Positions 11,909 through 23,102 of a DNA stretch of 64,000 nucleotides are shown here, in pieces. The stretch comes from Pegea sp. RAD2-039 (taxonomy: Eukaryota > Chordata > Thaliacea > Salpida > Salpidae): contig JAQGEQ010000298.1 of assembly GCA_034620365.1 (NCBI GenBank), positions 55,045 through 119,044 of the forward strand, given 5' to 3'. Both the position numbers and the translations under genes were made by a program. Numbering within the stretch: the first letter of the stretch is position 1; each line of letters starts with the position of its first letter. The notes under the pieces were generated by a model. It saw nothing but the letters and a program-made list of their open reading frames with translations, ran no database searches and was not told the DNA's origin.

Positions 11909-14458
11909 ATGGAAATTCTTCAAGTTGTTACAGCTGATTTGTGGTTAGAAGAGAATAATTTTGCTGTAGCTGATCAAACTCCTGCAGATAATTTTATTCT
12001 TCCCACTATTGAGTTGGAATTTATACAACAATTTTGTGCTTTCCCTTATCCATCAGAGGATCAACTAATTAAACTCTCTGAAAATTCTGGCTATTCATAT
12101 AAATCGATTTAGCGTTGGTTTAACATAAAAAGGCTTCAGAATAACATAAGTTGGAGTCCTTCAGAAATACAATATGCAAAGTGTAAAATCATAAAATATT
12201 ATGAAGAAGAAATTAAAAATATTGGAGATAGTTTAAGGAAATTGGCTTCAAGCGGTGATAATAACATCTCTGAAATTCCATCTAAGGAACCTGTTGCTTC
12301 TACAAGTCAAGGAGAAGACCTAAACACTGTATCTTCATCTGAAACCTTTGTAAGTATCTTTTTTGTTTATATATATTTATTGTCAAAATGTTAGTTGTTT
12401 CTACATAAAAAAAATAATTTAATAGATGGTTTTAGTATTATTTCTATGAATTTCTTTTTAATCTTTTATAAATAAATAATCTAGATTGTATAATTTTACT
12501 GGGATTCTTATTTGCCTCCTAGCTTTGCAAGACAGAAACAATAGAAACTCAAGTTTATTATCAACCTAAACAGAAAGAAGATTTTAATTCTTTTAGTTTA
12601 TTGGTTGAAGAAGGTAATTTTTAATTTTAAATGATCTTATGATGTTATAATATATGATTTTATTGTTTGTTTATGTTTTTGGTGTTTGGTTTTATAACTA
12701 AGTTATTTTAATATTGGAAGTTTAATATAATGAACTGAGAAAACCTTTGAAGTAATATTGTTGAAGTGTTTGATAAATCTTTTATTAAACTGGTTTTTAT
12801 AATTTTGATCTTTTAATAATCTAATGACTGTTAACATTACTGCCTGACCAAGAAATTGTGATACAAGTTTATATTCAACAAAATATTTAAATTTAAACAA
12901 CAAATTTGTTTTAAAAGCATCAAAATCTGATAGTGAAGGTTGTGGTGGATATGAAAGTTGTTTCAATCAACCAGAGATTAAAAGAAGAAAGTTGGAAAGT
13001 AAAACTGTTCTAAGTACAACTTCTAAACTAAAGTTATAATGTTTCTAGTGTTATAAGTAATCACAGATAAGAAAATATTTATGACCAACAGTAACCCGTT
13101 TACATTATAGATAATATATTATTATTAAATAATAGTGATCTGTTTTGATCAGGAATAGCTCTAAAACCCTTAACATGACCAATAGAAATTGCACTGGAGG
13201 TTTTTTAATTAGTCTTATTGTTACAGAATGTCCTGAAGCCATCCAAGAACAACTGGATGATGTTGTTGTTGATGAAGATTCAGTTAAAGATGTTGTTGAA
13301 AGTAATGATTATGAAAATTTTGATGGAAATGTTATTGAGGATGAAGACCTAAATGACGTTAATGATTGCAATTTTGAAGATGGAAATAAAGATCACATTG
13401 AGAATACTCTGGATGGTTGTGAAGATGAAGATCAAATGAAGAACGCTCTTGGTGATGGTGATAGAGATGACAATGAGGATACTGCAGGTGAAAATGAAGA
13501 AATGCTTGAAAATGTTCTTGATAATGAACATGAAGATTTAGAAGATGCCCCGACAGATGAAAACAAAAGTTAGAAGATATTTATTTAGTAAAATAATACT
13601 AAATTATTTATGAATTACTTTAATTGAAAAATCGAAAAAGTTAACTAATGTAATTAGTCACAAAGACAATCTTATGAATAACTACAAATAACTTTTTACA
13701 GCTAAAAGTCCTCAGAAAGAAATCAAGAATCTGAAAAGGAATCCTGAATTACTCAAAAGAAGTAAATTAAACTTTTTCAATAATTTGTAATAAAATATAT
13801 CTTAGTAATGTTTCTAGTACTAGAATAAAATTAATTTTTGTAATAAAACAATTATTGTGCAGCTGATCTTTATCACTGCGAGTTTTGTGAAGAGATTTTT
13901 GCTGATAAGAAAGTTTTTGAACTTCATCTTAAAAGAAAACATCCACCTAATAAAAAGTATCGATGCAATCTCTGTGACTATACTACTGATTTTAAAGGCA
14001 ATCTCAAGCAACACCAATTAACTCACAGTAAAGTGAAAGATTTTGTTTGTCGCTTGTGTGGGAAAAGCTTTGGACTAAAATGCAATCTCAACCAACATAA
14101 TGAGTCAGTTCACTTAAAGGTGACGTATCAATGCGAGCTTTGCGAAAAATCTTTTAGCCAGAAATCTCACAAGCAACAACATATCCGTACTACTCACCAG
14201 AAGCAAAAAGATTTTGTTTGTGATCAATGTGGAAAGACATTCGGGCGATCAGGTCATCTCACAGTACACAAACGAATCCACACAGGCGAGATGTTGTTTC
14301 ATTGTAAGATTTGCTCAAAATCATTTACGGATCCATCTACTCTGAAGCAACACGAGATCAGCATCCACACTAGAAACTTTCCATATAAATGCAATGTTTG
14401 TAAAAAAGTGTTTATGTGTCCTTTTTATTTAAACAAACATCTGAGAAGTCACAATTGA
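11909..14458 (+). pseudogene. Homeobox/acidic/C2H2 zinc-finger gene, copy HZ-2, one nonsense codon
   Basis: Six exons read 11,909-12,349, 12,523-12,613, 12,918-12,998, 13,227-13,568, 13,702-13,761 and 13,863-14,458. They total 1,611 bp (536 codons plus stop) with consistent phases: 0 after exon 1, 1 afterwards. The start is the ATG at 11,909, because the upstream in-frame triplets are TTG-ATA-ATA. Domains are a divergent homeodomain (about residues 30-90), a short basic stretch KRRKLE in exon 3, a 114-residue Asp/Glu-rich exon, a linker with LKRNPELLKR, and seven C2H2 fingers. The only lesion is TAG at 12,110-12,112, replacing the Gln before RWF in the recognition helix (CAG in HZ-3 and HZ-4). 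The rest is open, so the break is young or the zinc-finger part is expressed alone. AATAAA is at 14,524. Its role is inferred to be sequence-specific DNA binding in the nucleus. Confidence 0.85.
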
Positions 14459-14987
14459 GTTTATGAAACTTTCATTTGTTTGTTTTTTTGTTTATTTGTT
14501 AAAATTGTTTATATTGTTGTTTTAATAAAAGTTTCATTTATTCGATTTGTTGTGATGTTAATTTGAGTCTTTAAAAAGTTTTTAGTCGAAAGAATTGTAA
14601 TTAATAAAATCGAATGATCAATAAACAAATAGTTTTAAATAATTAGATTAATTTTTAATTGAATCAATTAGTTACTAGCTAAACTGTCCTTTTAAGAAAT
14701 TTACTTTTATCGCAACTTTCTAATGTCTTTTTAATAATCTTTATTATTGCGTTTCTAGACATCCTATCTGATGTTATCTTGGAACCCCAATTAGAAATAT
14801 TTTGGAATTTTTATTTAAATTTGACAAAAGTTCATTTTTGAACTATCTTTAAAATGTTTAAGCTAAAAGAGCTGTCTATAGACTCAAATATCAGTAGATG
14901 ATGTTAGTTTGTTTATATATGCAGATTAAATTCAGCTATTATTTAGTTTGTATATTGAAATGATGATGACTCTTTATATAAAACTTA
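14459..14987. other. 3' flank of HZ-2
   Basis: This stretch is non-coding DNA shared with the equivalent flanks of HZ-1 and HZ-3. It contains the AATAAA at 14,524-14,529, about 65 bp after the stop. Nothing else is recognisable. Confidence 0.6.
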
Positions 14988-15743
14988 TCATCGGGATATC
15001 ATTATCGGTATAATTAATACCTTTGGAAAGTCCACAAAATCAAGGCTTTGAAAGCACATTTGATGAAAAAACTTACTGTCATCATCTTTATCAGTCTTAA
15101 AGACATTAAAGATAATAACATTGTTTTCTAAGTCCTCACGGTCTAAAGTGAGTTTTTTGCTCGTGTCGGAGGCCTTCTTGGCAAGAAGGTGCACCATGTT
15201 AGCATTTTTCTCGGAACCAGGACCACCGAGGCCCATGTGACTTGTTTCTTTATAGACGCATTCAGTTCGTCCATTGATTTAGACAAACTAAAAACTTTCT
15301 AATCAATCTTGGCAATTTCCGATTTAAGTTTCACTAATTCATCAGATATAGATTTGCTGATGTCTGATAATATTTTTTCATCAGAATTGGGTGAGGGAGC
15401 TGTTGTGGCCATGGTTCTACATTTAATGCAAAACCATTTAAATCCCGTTTGCTTCAAACTGGTTTTTATCAAACATATCATAAATTTTCTTGCTCAGATC
15501 ACTACAGGTGAGATGAAAGCAGGAGAGACATTTAAAGCATTCAATTACAGGATTTTACCAGAGCAAATTTTATTGCAGGATCGGCAATTGCAATCTCGCT
15601 ATGGTAAAGTCGGTTTTTCAGGATTTTTATTTACAGTAGACTGTAAGGTCTTGCCACTTTTATGTGAATCCACCATAGTTTTCATAAAAGATTTTTACTG
15701 TCACCAATCACAATACATATACCATACAAATCACTTCCTATAA
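14988..15743 (-). pseudogene. LINE ORF1-like relic with degenerate zinc-finger motif
   Basis: Read on the minus strand from about 15,700 downwards, broken frames give a Cys-rich segment (CNCRSC and, further on, KQTGFKWFCIKC). Next comes a Ser/Lys-rich coiled stretch (SDISKSISDELVKLKSE, then SLSKSMDELNASIKKQVTW). A segment with ENNVIIFNVFKTD follows. The order PHD-like zinc motif, coiled coil, then an NVIIFNV-type RNA-binding segment resembles ORF1 proteins of CR1-type non-LTR elements. Stops and a frame change make it dead. The downstream half recurs at 22,590-23,015. Whether it belongs with the LINE at 62.3-64 kb cannot be told, because that element's ORF1 is outside the window. Confidence 0.5.
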
Positions 15744-16340
15744 ATAACTATATCACAACTTATAAGCATTTACTCAAATAGAATATAACCTATAACCTGA
15801 AACTTATTCAAATAGAATTATCTAAACAACTTGTAACAGATTATTTTTAACAATTTAAATTAAAAGTAAAATATTTTTACCAAAATTTTGCAACGTTTAG
15901 TTAGATTTTAATTGCTTCAAACTATCTTCATTTAATTTTACTAGCAAATTGTGAAAATGGACTTTCGGTTAATTGGCCCAAGAAGTCAAATTTAAATTTG
16001 CAAACTAAATTAATAATAGAGACTAGATATTGGTTTCTACAAAATAGAGGAATGTTTAAATGTTTCAAAAAATAAGACAATTCCTGAATCTTGAAATTAT
16101 TTTCTTTAAATTTTAGAACAAAACATTAAATAAATAAGAATAAGTAAACTGATTTTATTGATATCACAGTGGGTCTTTAACAAATATAAAGAAATAAAAT
16201 TTTAATTTCTTTTTGAGCCCGAACAACTTTTTAATATAATTTGTTTCAAAGAAAAATAAATTATATATCAGTTCAAACACTGAGTTTAAATAATTCAGTT
16301 AAAACAACTTCAGCAGAAACTTTTGTAGGTTTCTTGAGGC
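15744..16340. other. Gene-free AT-rich stretch
   Basis: This region is unique in the window, between two relics. I see no ORF of substance, RNA gene or clear repeat. Confidence 0.5.
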
Positions 16341-16349
16341 TATTGTCTT

Positions 16350-16476
16350 CCACGAATAACTGCAAATATTGCAGGAAAACTTTTTCTTATTATTTTTGTG
16401 TTTCTTTTTTATATAAGACCAAAAAACTCTTTCATTTCCAAAAAATTCTTCACAAAACTGGCAGTGATGAAGATAA
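16350..16476 (-). pseudogene. C2H2 zinc-finger exon relic beside the SMC6 relic
   Basis: Read on the minus strand, it gives HHCQFCEEFFGNERVFWSYIKKKH followed by KFSCNICSYSW. This is the same first-two-finger module as the start of the HZ zinc-finger exon, and it is closest to the relics at 10,138 and 29,705. It is open across both fingers, but both flanks are lost. Confidence 0.65.
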
Positions 16477-16559
16477 TTAAAGTTAAAGAATTTAACAGTA
16501 TTGAAATATTTTTACGTCTTTTTAATGTTTCAGGTGTTATAGACCTATTAAAGAAAGAT

Positions 16560-17250
16560 ACCAATGCAACTATCACTGCTGGCAAGTATCTAAAGAGCGA
16601 CCTGATATTAAAGAAACCACTGAAGATATCGTAAAAAGAATTTCAGCGATTTAAGAAAACATTAAAAGAAGAGAAAAAACTTTTGGAGATTACGACAAGA
16701 GTTTGGAAGAAGTAAAAACTGCTAAAGAACTCTACCATACTGATAGAAGTCAGATTCAAATTTGCACAAACCAACTGAAAAAATTTTAAGAAAGTTTATC
16801 ATTTAATCTCAGTCGACAAATGAAATTAGTACATATATTAGCTTCACAATTTACTTTCAACTTCATGAAATCCGTTGAGGCTTTTAATATGAAAGGAAGT
16901 GCAAACTTTAATCATACAAAATATTACTTCAACTTGAAGTCAGTCAAAGAGGGGGAGGAGGTGGAAAAGAAATGAAGTTCCTTTCTGGTGGTGAGCGTTC
17001 TTTTAGTACAGTTTGTTTTATGATGTCTTTATTGAAGATTGTGCCTCTTCGTTGTTTGGATGAATTTGATGTCTTTATGGATATTGATAACCATCGTATG
17101 ACTATAGAGGTTTTGCTAGGTTGTGCAAAGACACAACCAAATGTTCAATTTATTTTTCTCACTCCAAATGAAATCTCTAATCTATCAAGAGATCATAAAG
17201 TACAGGTTTGGAAGATGCCTGATCCTGAACGCCACAAGAAAGCAAGATAA
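16560..17250 (+). pseudogene. SMC6: SMC6 C-terminal pseudogene
   Basis: The segment is homologous to the end of SMC6, an ATPase of the SMC5/6 DNA-repair complex. The first frame reads VSKERPDIKETTEDIVKRI and a Lys/Glu-rich coil, then TNQLKKF and the start of the C-terminal head. After a frameshift near 16,950 in a G-rich run, the head continues with the ABC signature LSGGERSFSTVCF and the Walker B region CLDEFDVFMDID. It ends in PDPERHKKAR and a stop at 17,250, as expected for the end of SMC6. Two in-frame TAA codons (16,652-16,654 and 16,787-16,789) plus the frameshift make it a pseudogene. No introns interrupt this part, so it may be a single exon or a retrocopy. Confidence 0.85.
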
Positions 17251-17344
17251 TTTGCTGCAATTTTTTATTTATTTTTTACCGTTTTTTTTAAATCTTTTTT
17301 TTACAAATTCGTTTTTATTTAAATACTTCAAAAAATCTCAATTT

Positions 17345-17945
17345 ACTTCTTGATAGTAATTCTGGGTTCCTTTTCAACTCTGTGATCTCCATTTGAGGAA
17401 TCTCATTAGTAGTTGACGAGCCCAAATTTTGAGCATATTGCTTCCCGTACCAAACAAGCAATTCTGAATTTTTTTTTAAACGTTTTATAATAATTTGCTT
17501 GTTTGTATTGGAAAGCTAAAAGATTTTGTTCTTGTTTATAAAACAAATTATGACTCAAACTTTCGTCAAAAAGTAGAAATAACAACTAATCACCTTGCAC
17601 AATTGAAATAACTCAGCCAATACTGCATCTTCTATCTTTCCCATCAATATAATGAGACAACTTTCATCTCTTGTAAATCTAAAAAACCAAATTGTTTCAA
17701 ATTTCTACAAACTAATTGATGTTGAAGTTATACATCAATAACTCCCAAGCACATCCTCCTTCATACACATGTTTCAATTTTTGTACATCCTGACGATGAA
17801 TCTTTTCACCCTCATATGGTCCAAATACAATACCTTGTGGTCTAGCAACTTCTGTCCAAACTCCTTCACCCCCACCTCTTATAGAGGATTTATCAACTCT
17901 GATCCCTTTTGGGCAGGTAAGTTTTGCTCGTCCCATCAAATTCAC
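17345..17945 (-). pseudogene. PRDM9-like PR/SET domain pseudogene
   Basis: The minus-strand exon at about 17,712-17,945 reads CPKGIRVDKSSIRGGGEGVW and then FGPYEGEKI and YEGGCAWELL. This matches the start of the PR/SET methyltransferase domain of PRDM9-type proteins (GLxVGPSGIxxAGLGVWN, FGPYEG, SGYSWLI). A second segment down to about 17,345, in shifting frames, gives SHYIDGKD, YFNCAR, EQNLLAFQYKQANYYKTF, SELLVWYGKQYAQNLG and finally ITELKRNPELLSRSK. These are in the order of PRDM9 (YVDGKDE, YVNCAR, EQNLVAFQY, CELLVWYGDEYGQELG). Frameshifts and a stop make it non-functional. The terminal ELKRNPELL motif equals the linker exon of the HZ genes, which ties the HZ finger module to a PRDM-type ancestor. 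Confidence 0.8.
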
Positions 17946-17963
17946 AATTTCAAAAAGAAATAA

Positions 17964-18830
17964 ATTTTAGATTTCCAAATTGAATAATTCAATCCAATTT
18001 TAAATTATTTCAAAACAAATATTTGAGAGTATCCATTTTGATTTTGGTATATGGAACTTGACTCATTTTGCCATGTACAGGATAATCACCTAAATGTAGC
18101 TAATTATATTTATTACAAACTAAACTGTAAAAAAACAAATTTACTTTATTGAAAATTGTTTATTTGAAATATTAGCAATCTTATTTAAATGTAGTAAATA
18201 AAATTTACACAAATAATCATCTTCATCTGCACCCTCAGTCTGAGGTACAAATAAATTAATAAGATTTAATCTTAAAGGATAAATATTGCTTAAAATTTCT
18301 AATTTGTAACTTTATTTTATAAAACTTTGAAACACAGCAGTAAAAATATTAAACAATTAAAATATAAATAGTTAGATTAATAATTATAAACTACTCAGAT
18401 ATTTGGTTGAATCATAACAAGTTTTACAACAAACCAACAAACGATATAAACTCATTTAAAGTTTAATTATGTGAAGCATGATTAGATTAAATCAAATTTG
18501 GCATAAAATTGAAGAATTTATTTTGTTAAAACTTATTAGAAGCGAACCAAAACTAAAAGGATTGAAAAAAAATCACTTGTTTAAACAATAAAAGTATAAA
18601 GAAAATATTTCACCATTTTCACACATGATCATAAAATATAAATTATGATTTTCCGAAATAATTTTGTACCTCATATTCATTTACAAATTAATATTCTTGT
18701 TTTTGTAAACAAAATGAAATCATAATTTTTGCTTTTCAAGAATAAAGGATTGATTAATTTTAAAGAAGTGAAAATATTTAAGGACATTCAAAATGTTTAT
18801 TGATAGTGAAACCAAAGATAACAGAGTCTA
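17964..18830. other. Gene-free AT-rich stretch
   Basis: This unique AT-rich DNA ends where direct repeat D2 begins at 18,831. I see no gene, RNA or array. Confidence 0.5.
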
Positions 18831-19510
18831 ATAAGTCTAAAAATTGTTTTTTCTGTAGATATTAGTTATTTTATATCTGATTAAATTGATAAAACAAGTT
18901 TTATAAACTCTAAGTGCAGTTTTTATACCAATAAATGGCGTCACTTAAGGAAAACCTTTACTACTTAGACAGAGGAATGTAAGTTAAATTGAAGAGAGAA
19001 GAAAAATTGGCTAAGTTATTTACCGTTGGTATAGTTCTCAATTTATTTAATAAAATTTCCTTTTAAGATTTATTTTGAATTTTTAAAGTTTTAAGAGTTT
19101 ATTTTATTCTAATTCTACTGAATTATTGTGCTTAAATCTTACATAATATCACCAAACTTTATTTCTTAAATTTTAAAAGTTAAGTTACCAGATTATTTCA
19201 GTTGCTTTCTTAATCATTAAAAAACATTCGTACATGATGTTAAAAAAATAAGTATTTTAACTTTTTATAACAAATTTTTATTCCAGTATCTTATTTTCAA
19301 TGTTTTTTAGCATGATTTTAAAATAATTCATTCTATTTTGAAGTTTGTTTATAGATATTTTTATGCATTTTTATATATAGATGTACATTAATAAACTGAA
19401 ATATAATTTAAATTGTTTATATAAGTTATATCGAAAAACTTCTTTTTCAATTAAACTTGAGTTAAGCTTATTAATATTTCTTTTATAAACAGACTTAGTA
19501 ATTGATAATA

Positions 19511-22058
19511 ATGGAAATTCATCAAGTTATTACTGCTGATTTGTGGTTAGAAGAGAATAATTATGCTGTAGATGATCAAACTCCTGCAGATAATTTTATT
19601 CTTCCCACTATTGAGTTGGAATTTATACAACAATTTTGTGCTTTCCCTTATCCATCAGAGGATCAACTAACTAAACTCTCTGAAAATTCTGGCTATTCAT
19701 ATAAATCGATTCAGCGTTGGTTTAACATGAAAAGGCTTCAGAATAACATAAGTTGGAGTCCTTCAGAAATACAATATGCAAAGTGTAAAATCATAAAATA
19801 TTATGAAGAAGAAATTAAAAATATTGAAGATAGTTTAAGGAAATTGGCTTCAAATGGTGATAATAACATCTCTGACATTCCATCTAAGGAACCTGTTGCT
19901 TCTACAAGTCAGGGAGAATACCTAAACACTGTATCTTCATCTGAAACCTTTGTAGGTATCTTTTTTTTGTTTATATATATTTATTGTCAAAATGTTAGTT
20001 GTTTCTACATAAAAAAAATAATTTAATAGATGGTTTTAGTACTTTTTTTATGAATTTATTTTTAATCTTTTATAAATAAATAATCTAGATTGTATAATTT
20101 TACTGGGATTCTTATTTGCCTCCTAGCTTTTTAAGACAGAAACAATAGAAACTCAAGTTTTCTATCAACCTAAACAAAAAGAAGATTTTAATTCTTCTAG
20201 AATATTGGTTGAAGAAGGTAAATTTTAATTTTAAATGATCTTATGATGTTATAATATATGATTTTATTGTTTGTTTATGTTTTTGGTGTTTGGTTTTATA
20301 ACTAAGTTATTTTAATATTGGAAGTTTAATATAATGAACTGAGAAAACCTTTGAAGTAATATTGTTGAAGTGTTTGATAAATCTTTTATTAAACTGGTTT
20401 TTATAATTTTGATCTTTTAATAATCTAATGACTGTTAACATGTTTGCCTGACCAAGAAATTGTGATACAAGTTTATATTCAACAAAATATTTAAATTTAA
20501 ACAACAAATTTGTTTTAAAAGGATCAAAATCTGTTAGTGAAGGTTGTGGTGGATATGAAAGTTGTTTCAATCAACCAGAGATTAAAAGAAGAAAGTTGGA
20601 AAGTAAAACTGTTCTAAGTACAACTTCTAAACTAAAGTTATAATGTTTGTAATGGTATAAGTAATCACAAAAAAAATATTTATGACTAATAGTAACCCAT
20701 TTAAATTATAGATAATATATTATTATTAAATAATAGTGATCTGTTTTGATAAGGAATAGCATTAAAACCCTTAACATGTCCAATAGAAATTGCACTGGAG
20801 GTTTTTTAATTAATCTTATTGTTACAGAATGTCCTGAAGCCATCCAAGAACAACTGGATGATGATGTTGTTGATGAAGATTCAGTTAAAGATGTTGTTGA
20901 AAGTAATGATTATGAAAATTTTGATGGAAATGTTCTTGAGGATGAAGACCTAAATGACGTTAATGATTGCAATTTTGAAGGTGGAAATAAGGATCACATT
21001 GAGAATACTCTGGATGGTTGTGAAGATGAAGATCAAATGAAGAACGCTCTTGGTGATGGTGATAGAGATGACAATGAGGATACTGCAGGTAAAAATGAAG
21101 AAATGCTTGAAAATGTTCTTGATAATGATAATGAAGATTTAGAAGATGCCACGAAAGATGAAAATAAAAGTTAGAAAATATTTATTTAGTAAAATAATAT
21201 TAAATTATTTATGAATTACTTTAATTAAAAAATCGAAAAAGTTAACTAATGTTATTCGTCATAAAGACAATCTTATGAATAACTACAAATAACTTTTTAC
21301 AGCTAAAAGTCCTCAGAAAGAAATCAAGAATCTGAAAAGGAATCCTGAATTACTCAAAAGAAGTAAATTAAACTTTTCCATTTATTTGTAAAAAATATAT
21401 CTTATTAATGTTTCTAGTACTAGAACAAAATTAATTTTTGTAATAACACAATTTTTGTGCAGCTGATCTTTATCACTGCGAGTTTTGTGAAGACATTTTT
21501 GCTGATAAGAAAGTATTTGAAGTTCATCTTAAAAGAAAACATTCGCCTAATAAAAAGTATCGCTGCAATCTATGCGACTATACTACGGATTATGGAAGCC
21601 ATCTCAAACAACACCAAGTAACCCACAATAAATTAAAAAAATTTATTTGTCGCTTGTGTGGAAAAAGCTTTGGACTAAAAATTAACCTTAACCGGCATAA
21701 TGAGTCAGTTCACTTAAAGGTGACGTATCAATGCGAGCTTTGCGAAAAATCGTTTAGCCAGAAATCTCACAAGCAACAACATATCCGTAATACTCACCAG
21801 AAGCAAAAAGATTTTGTTTGTAATCAATGTGGAAAGACATTTGGGCAATTATGTCATCTTACAAGACACAAACGAATCCACACAGGCGAGAAGTTGTTTC
21901 ATTGCAAGATTTGCTCAAAATCATTTTCGCGATCATCTACTTTGAAGCAACACGAGATCAACATCCACACCAGAAACTTCCCATATAACTGCAGTGTTTG
22001 TAAAAAAGGGTTTTTGCGTCCATCTCATTTACAAAAACATCTGAGAAGTCACAATTGA
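19511..22058 (+). CDS. Homeobox/acidic/C2H2 zinc-finger gene, intact copy HZ-3
   Basis: Six exons read 19,511-19,951, 20,127-20,217, 20,522-20,602, 20,828-21,169, 21,303-21,362 and 21,463-22,058. Together they give 1,611 bp, encoding 536 aa without a stop. All introns are GT-AG, with phase 0 for the first and phase 1 for the others. Residues 1-147 hold a divergent homeodomain whose recognition helix reads SYKSIQRWFNMKR; the Trp-Phe pair is kept but the usual Asn51 is Met. Exon 3 ends in KRRKLE, a possible nuclear-localisation signal. Exon 4 (about 205-318) is strongly acidic and could act in transactivation or chromatin binding. Exon 5 is a Lys-rich linker. Exon 6 (about 339-536) has seven C2H2 fingers. 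AATAAA follows at 22,124. The likely role is a nuclear DNA-binding regulator. I know no named gene with this domain order. Confidence 0.88.
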
Positions 22059-22590
22059 GTTTATGAAACTTTCATTTGTTTGTTTTTTTGTTTATTTGTT
22101 AAAATTGTTTATATTGTTGTTTTAATAAAAGTTTCATTTATTCGATTTGTTGTGATGTTAATTTGAGTCTTTAAAAAGTTTTTAGTCGAAAGAATTGTAA
22201 TTAATAAAATCGAATGATCAATAAACAATTAGTTTTAAATAATTAGATTAATTTTTAATTGAATCAATTAGTTACTAGCTAAACTGTCCTTTTAAGAAAT
22301 TTACTTTTATCGCAACTTTCTAATATCTTTTTAATGATCTTTATTATTTTCTTTCTAGACATCCTATCTGATGTTATCTTGGAACCCCGATTGGAAATAT
22401 TTTGGAATTTTTATTTAAATTTGACAAAAGTTCATGTTTGAACTTTCTTTAAAATGTTTAAGCTAAAAGAGCTGTCTTTAGACTCAAATATCAGTAGATG
22501 ATGTTAGTTTGTTTGTATATCCAGATGAAATTCAGCTATTAGTTAGTTTGTATATTGAAATGATGATGACTCTTTATATAAAGCTTAGCA
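22059..22590. other. 3' flank of HZ-3
   Basis: This stretch is non-coding DNA shared with 925-1,457 and 14,459-14,993. A segment from about 22,358 to 22,440 recurs at 23,011-23,102. Only the polyadenylation signal at 22,124-22,129 is recognisable. Confidence 0.6.
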
Positions 22591-23015
22591 TCGGGATATT
22601 ATTATCGGTATAATTAATACCTTTGGAAAGTCCACAGAATCAAGGCTTTGAGAGCACATTTGATTAAAAGACTTACAGTTATCATCTCTATCAGTCTCAA
22701 ATACATTAAAGATAATAACATTTTTTTCTCAGTCCTCACGGTTCAAAGTGAGTTTTTTGCGCGTGTCGGAGGCCTTCTTGGCAAGAAGCTGCACCATGTT
22801 AGCATTTTTGTCGGAACCGGGACCTCCGAGGCCCATGTGACTTGTTTCTTTATAGACGCATTCAGTTCGTCCATTGATTTAGACAAACTAAAAACTTTCT
22901 CATCAATCTTGGCATATTCCGATTTAAGTTTTACTAATTCATCAGATACAGATTTGCTGATGTCTGATAATAGGTTTTCATCAGAATTGGTTGAGGAAGC
23001 TGTTGTGACAGACAT
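22591..23015 (-). pseudogene. LINE ORF1-like relic, second copy
   Basis: The minus-strand frame from 23,015 to 22,743 is open for 90 codons. It includes SDISKSVSDELVKLKSEYAK and SLSKSMDELNASIKKQVTW, then PRRPPTRAKNSL. Below 22,743 a second frame gives NVIIFNVFET and SLDSVDFPKVLIIPIMIS. It is the counterpart of 14,988-15,405 but lacks the upstream Cys-rich part. The coiled-coil and NVIIFNV-like segments suggest a retroelement ORF1, now frame-shifted. Confidence 0.45.
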
Positions 23016-23102
23016 CGTATCCGATATTATCTTGGATCCCCGATTAGAAATATTTTGGAATTTTTATTTAAACTTGACAAAAGTTCATTTTTAAACTATC
23101 TC

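Larger units (their letters stand above)
2261..13487 (+). repeat. Left arm of large inverted duplication
   Basis: This arm reappears reverse-complemented at 26,495-36,117. It starts at atgctgatgc (2,261) and ends at ctgcag (13,482-13,487) inside exon 4 of HZ-2. The left arm is about 1.6 kb longer than the right, which is mostly explained by expansion of the 15-bp array at about 5,130-6,957. It carries, in order, a LINE relic, a Cys-rich secreted gene (here a pseudogene), an RTE-like relic, a zinc-finger relic and exons 1-4 of HZ-2. Confidence 0.9.
11211..15407 (+). repeat. Direct segmental duplication, unit D1
   Basis: This unit matches 18,831-23,007 in the same orientation from ataagtctaa to tgttgtg. 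It spans the 5' flank of the HZ gene, all six exons, the 3' flank and an antisense retroelement ORF1 relic. The downstream part from about 13,534 also matches 1-1,457. Intron sequence is conserved as well as exons, so the copies arose by DNA duplication rather than retroposition. Confidence 0.9.
18831..23007 (+). repeat. Direct segmental duplication, unit D2
   Basis: This is the second copy of 11,211-15,407, offset by about 7.62 kb at the start and 7.60 kb at the end. It contains the intact HZ-3 gene and an ORF1 relic. Small indels and scattered substitutions distinguish it from D1. Confidence 0.9.

Noticed and set aside
12703-12966. Minus-strand ORF of 87 codons, also at 20,307-20,570
   Set aside because: It is antisense to intron 2 and exon 3 of the HZ gene; the spliced sense gene explains the conserved part.
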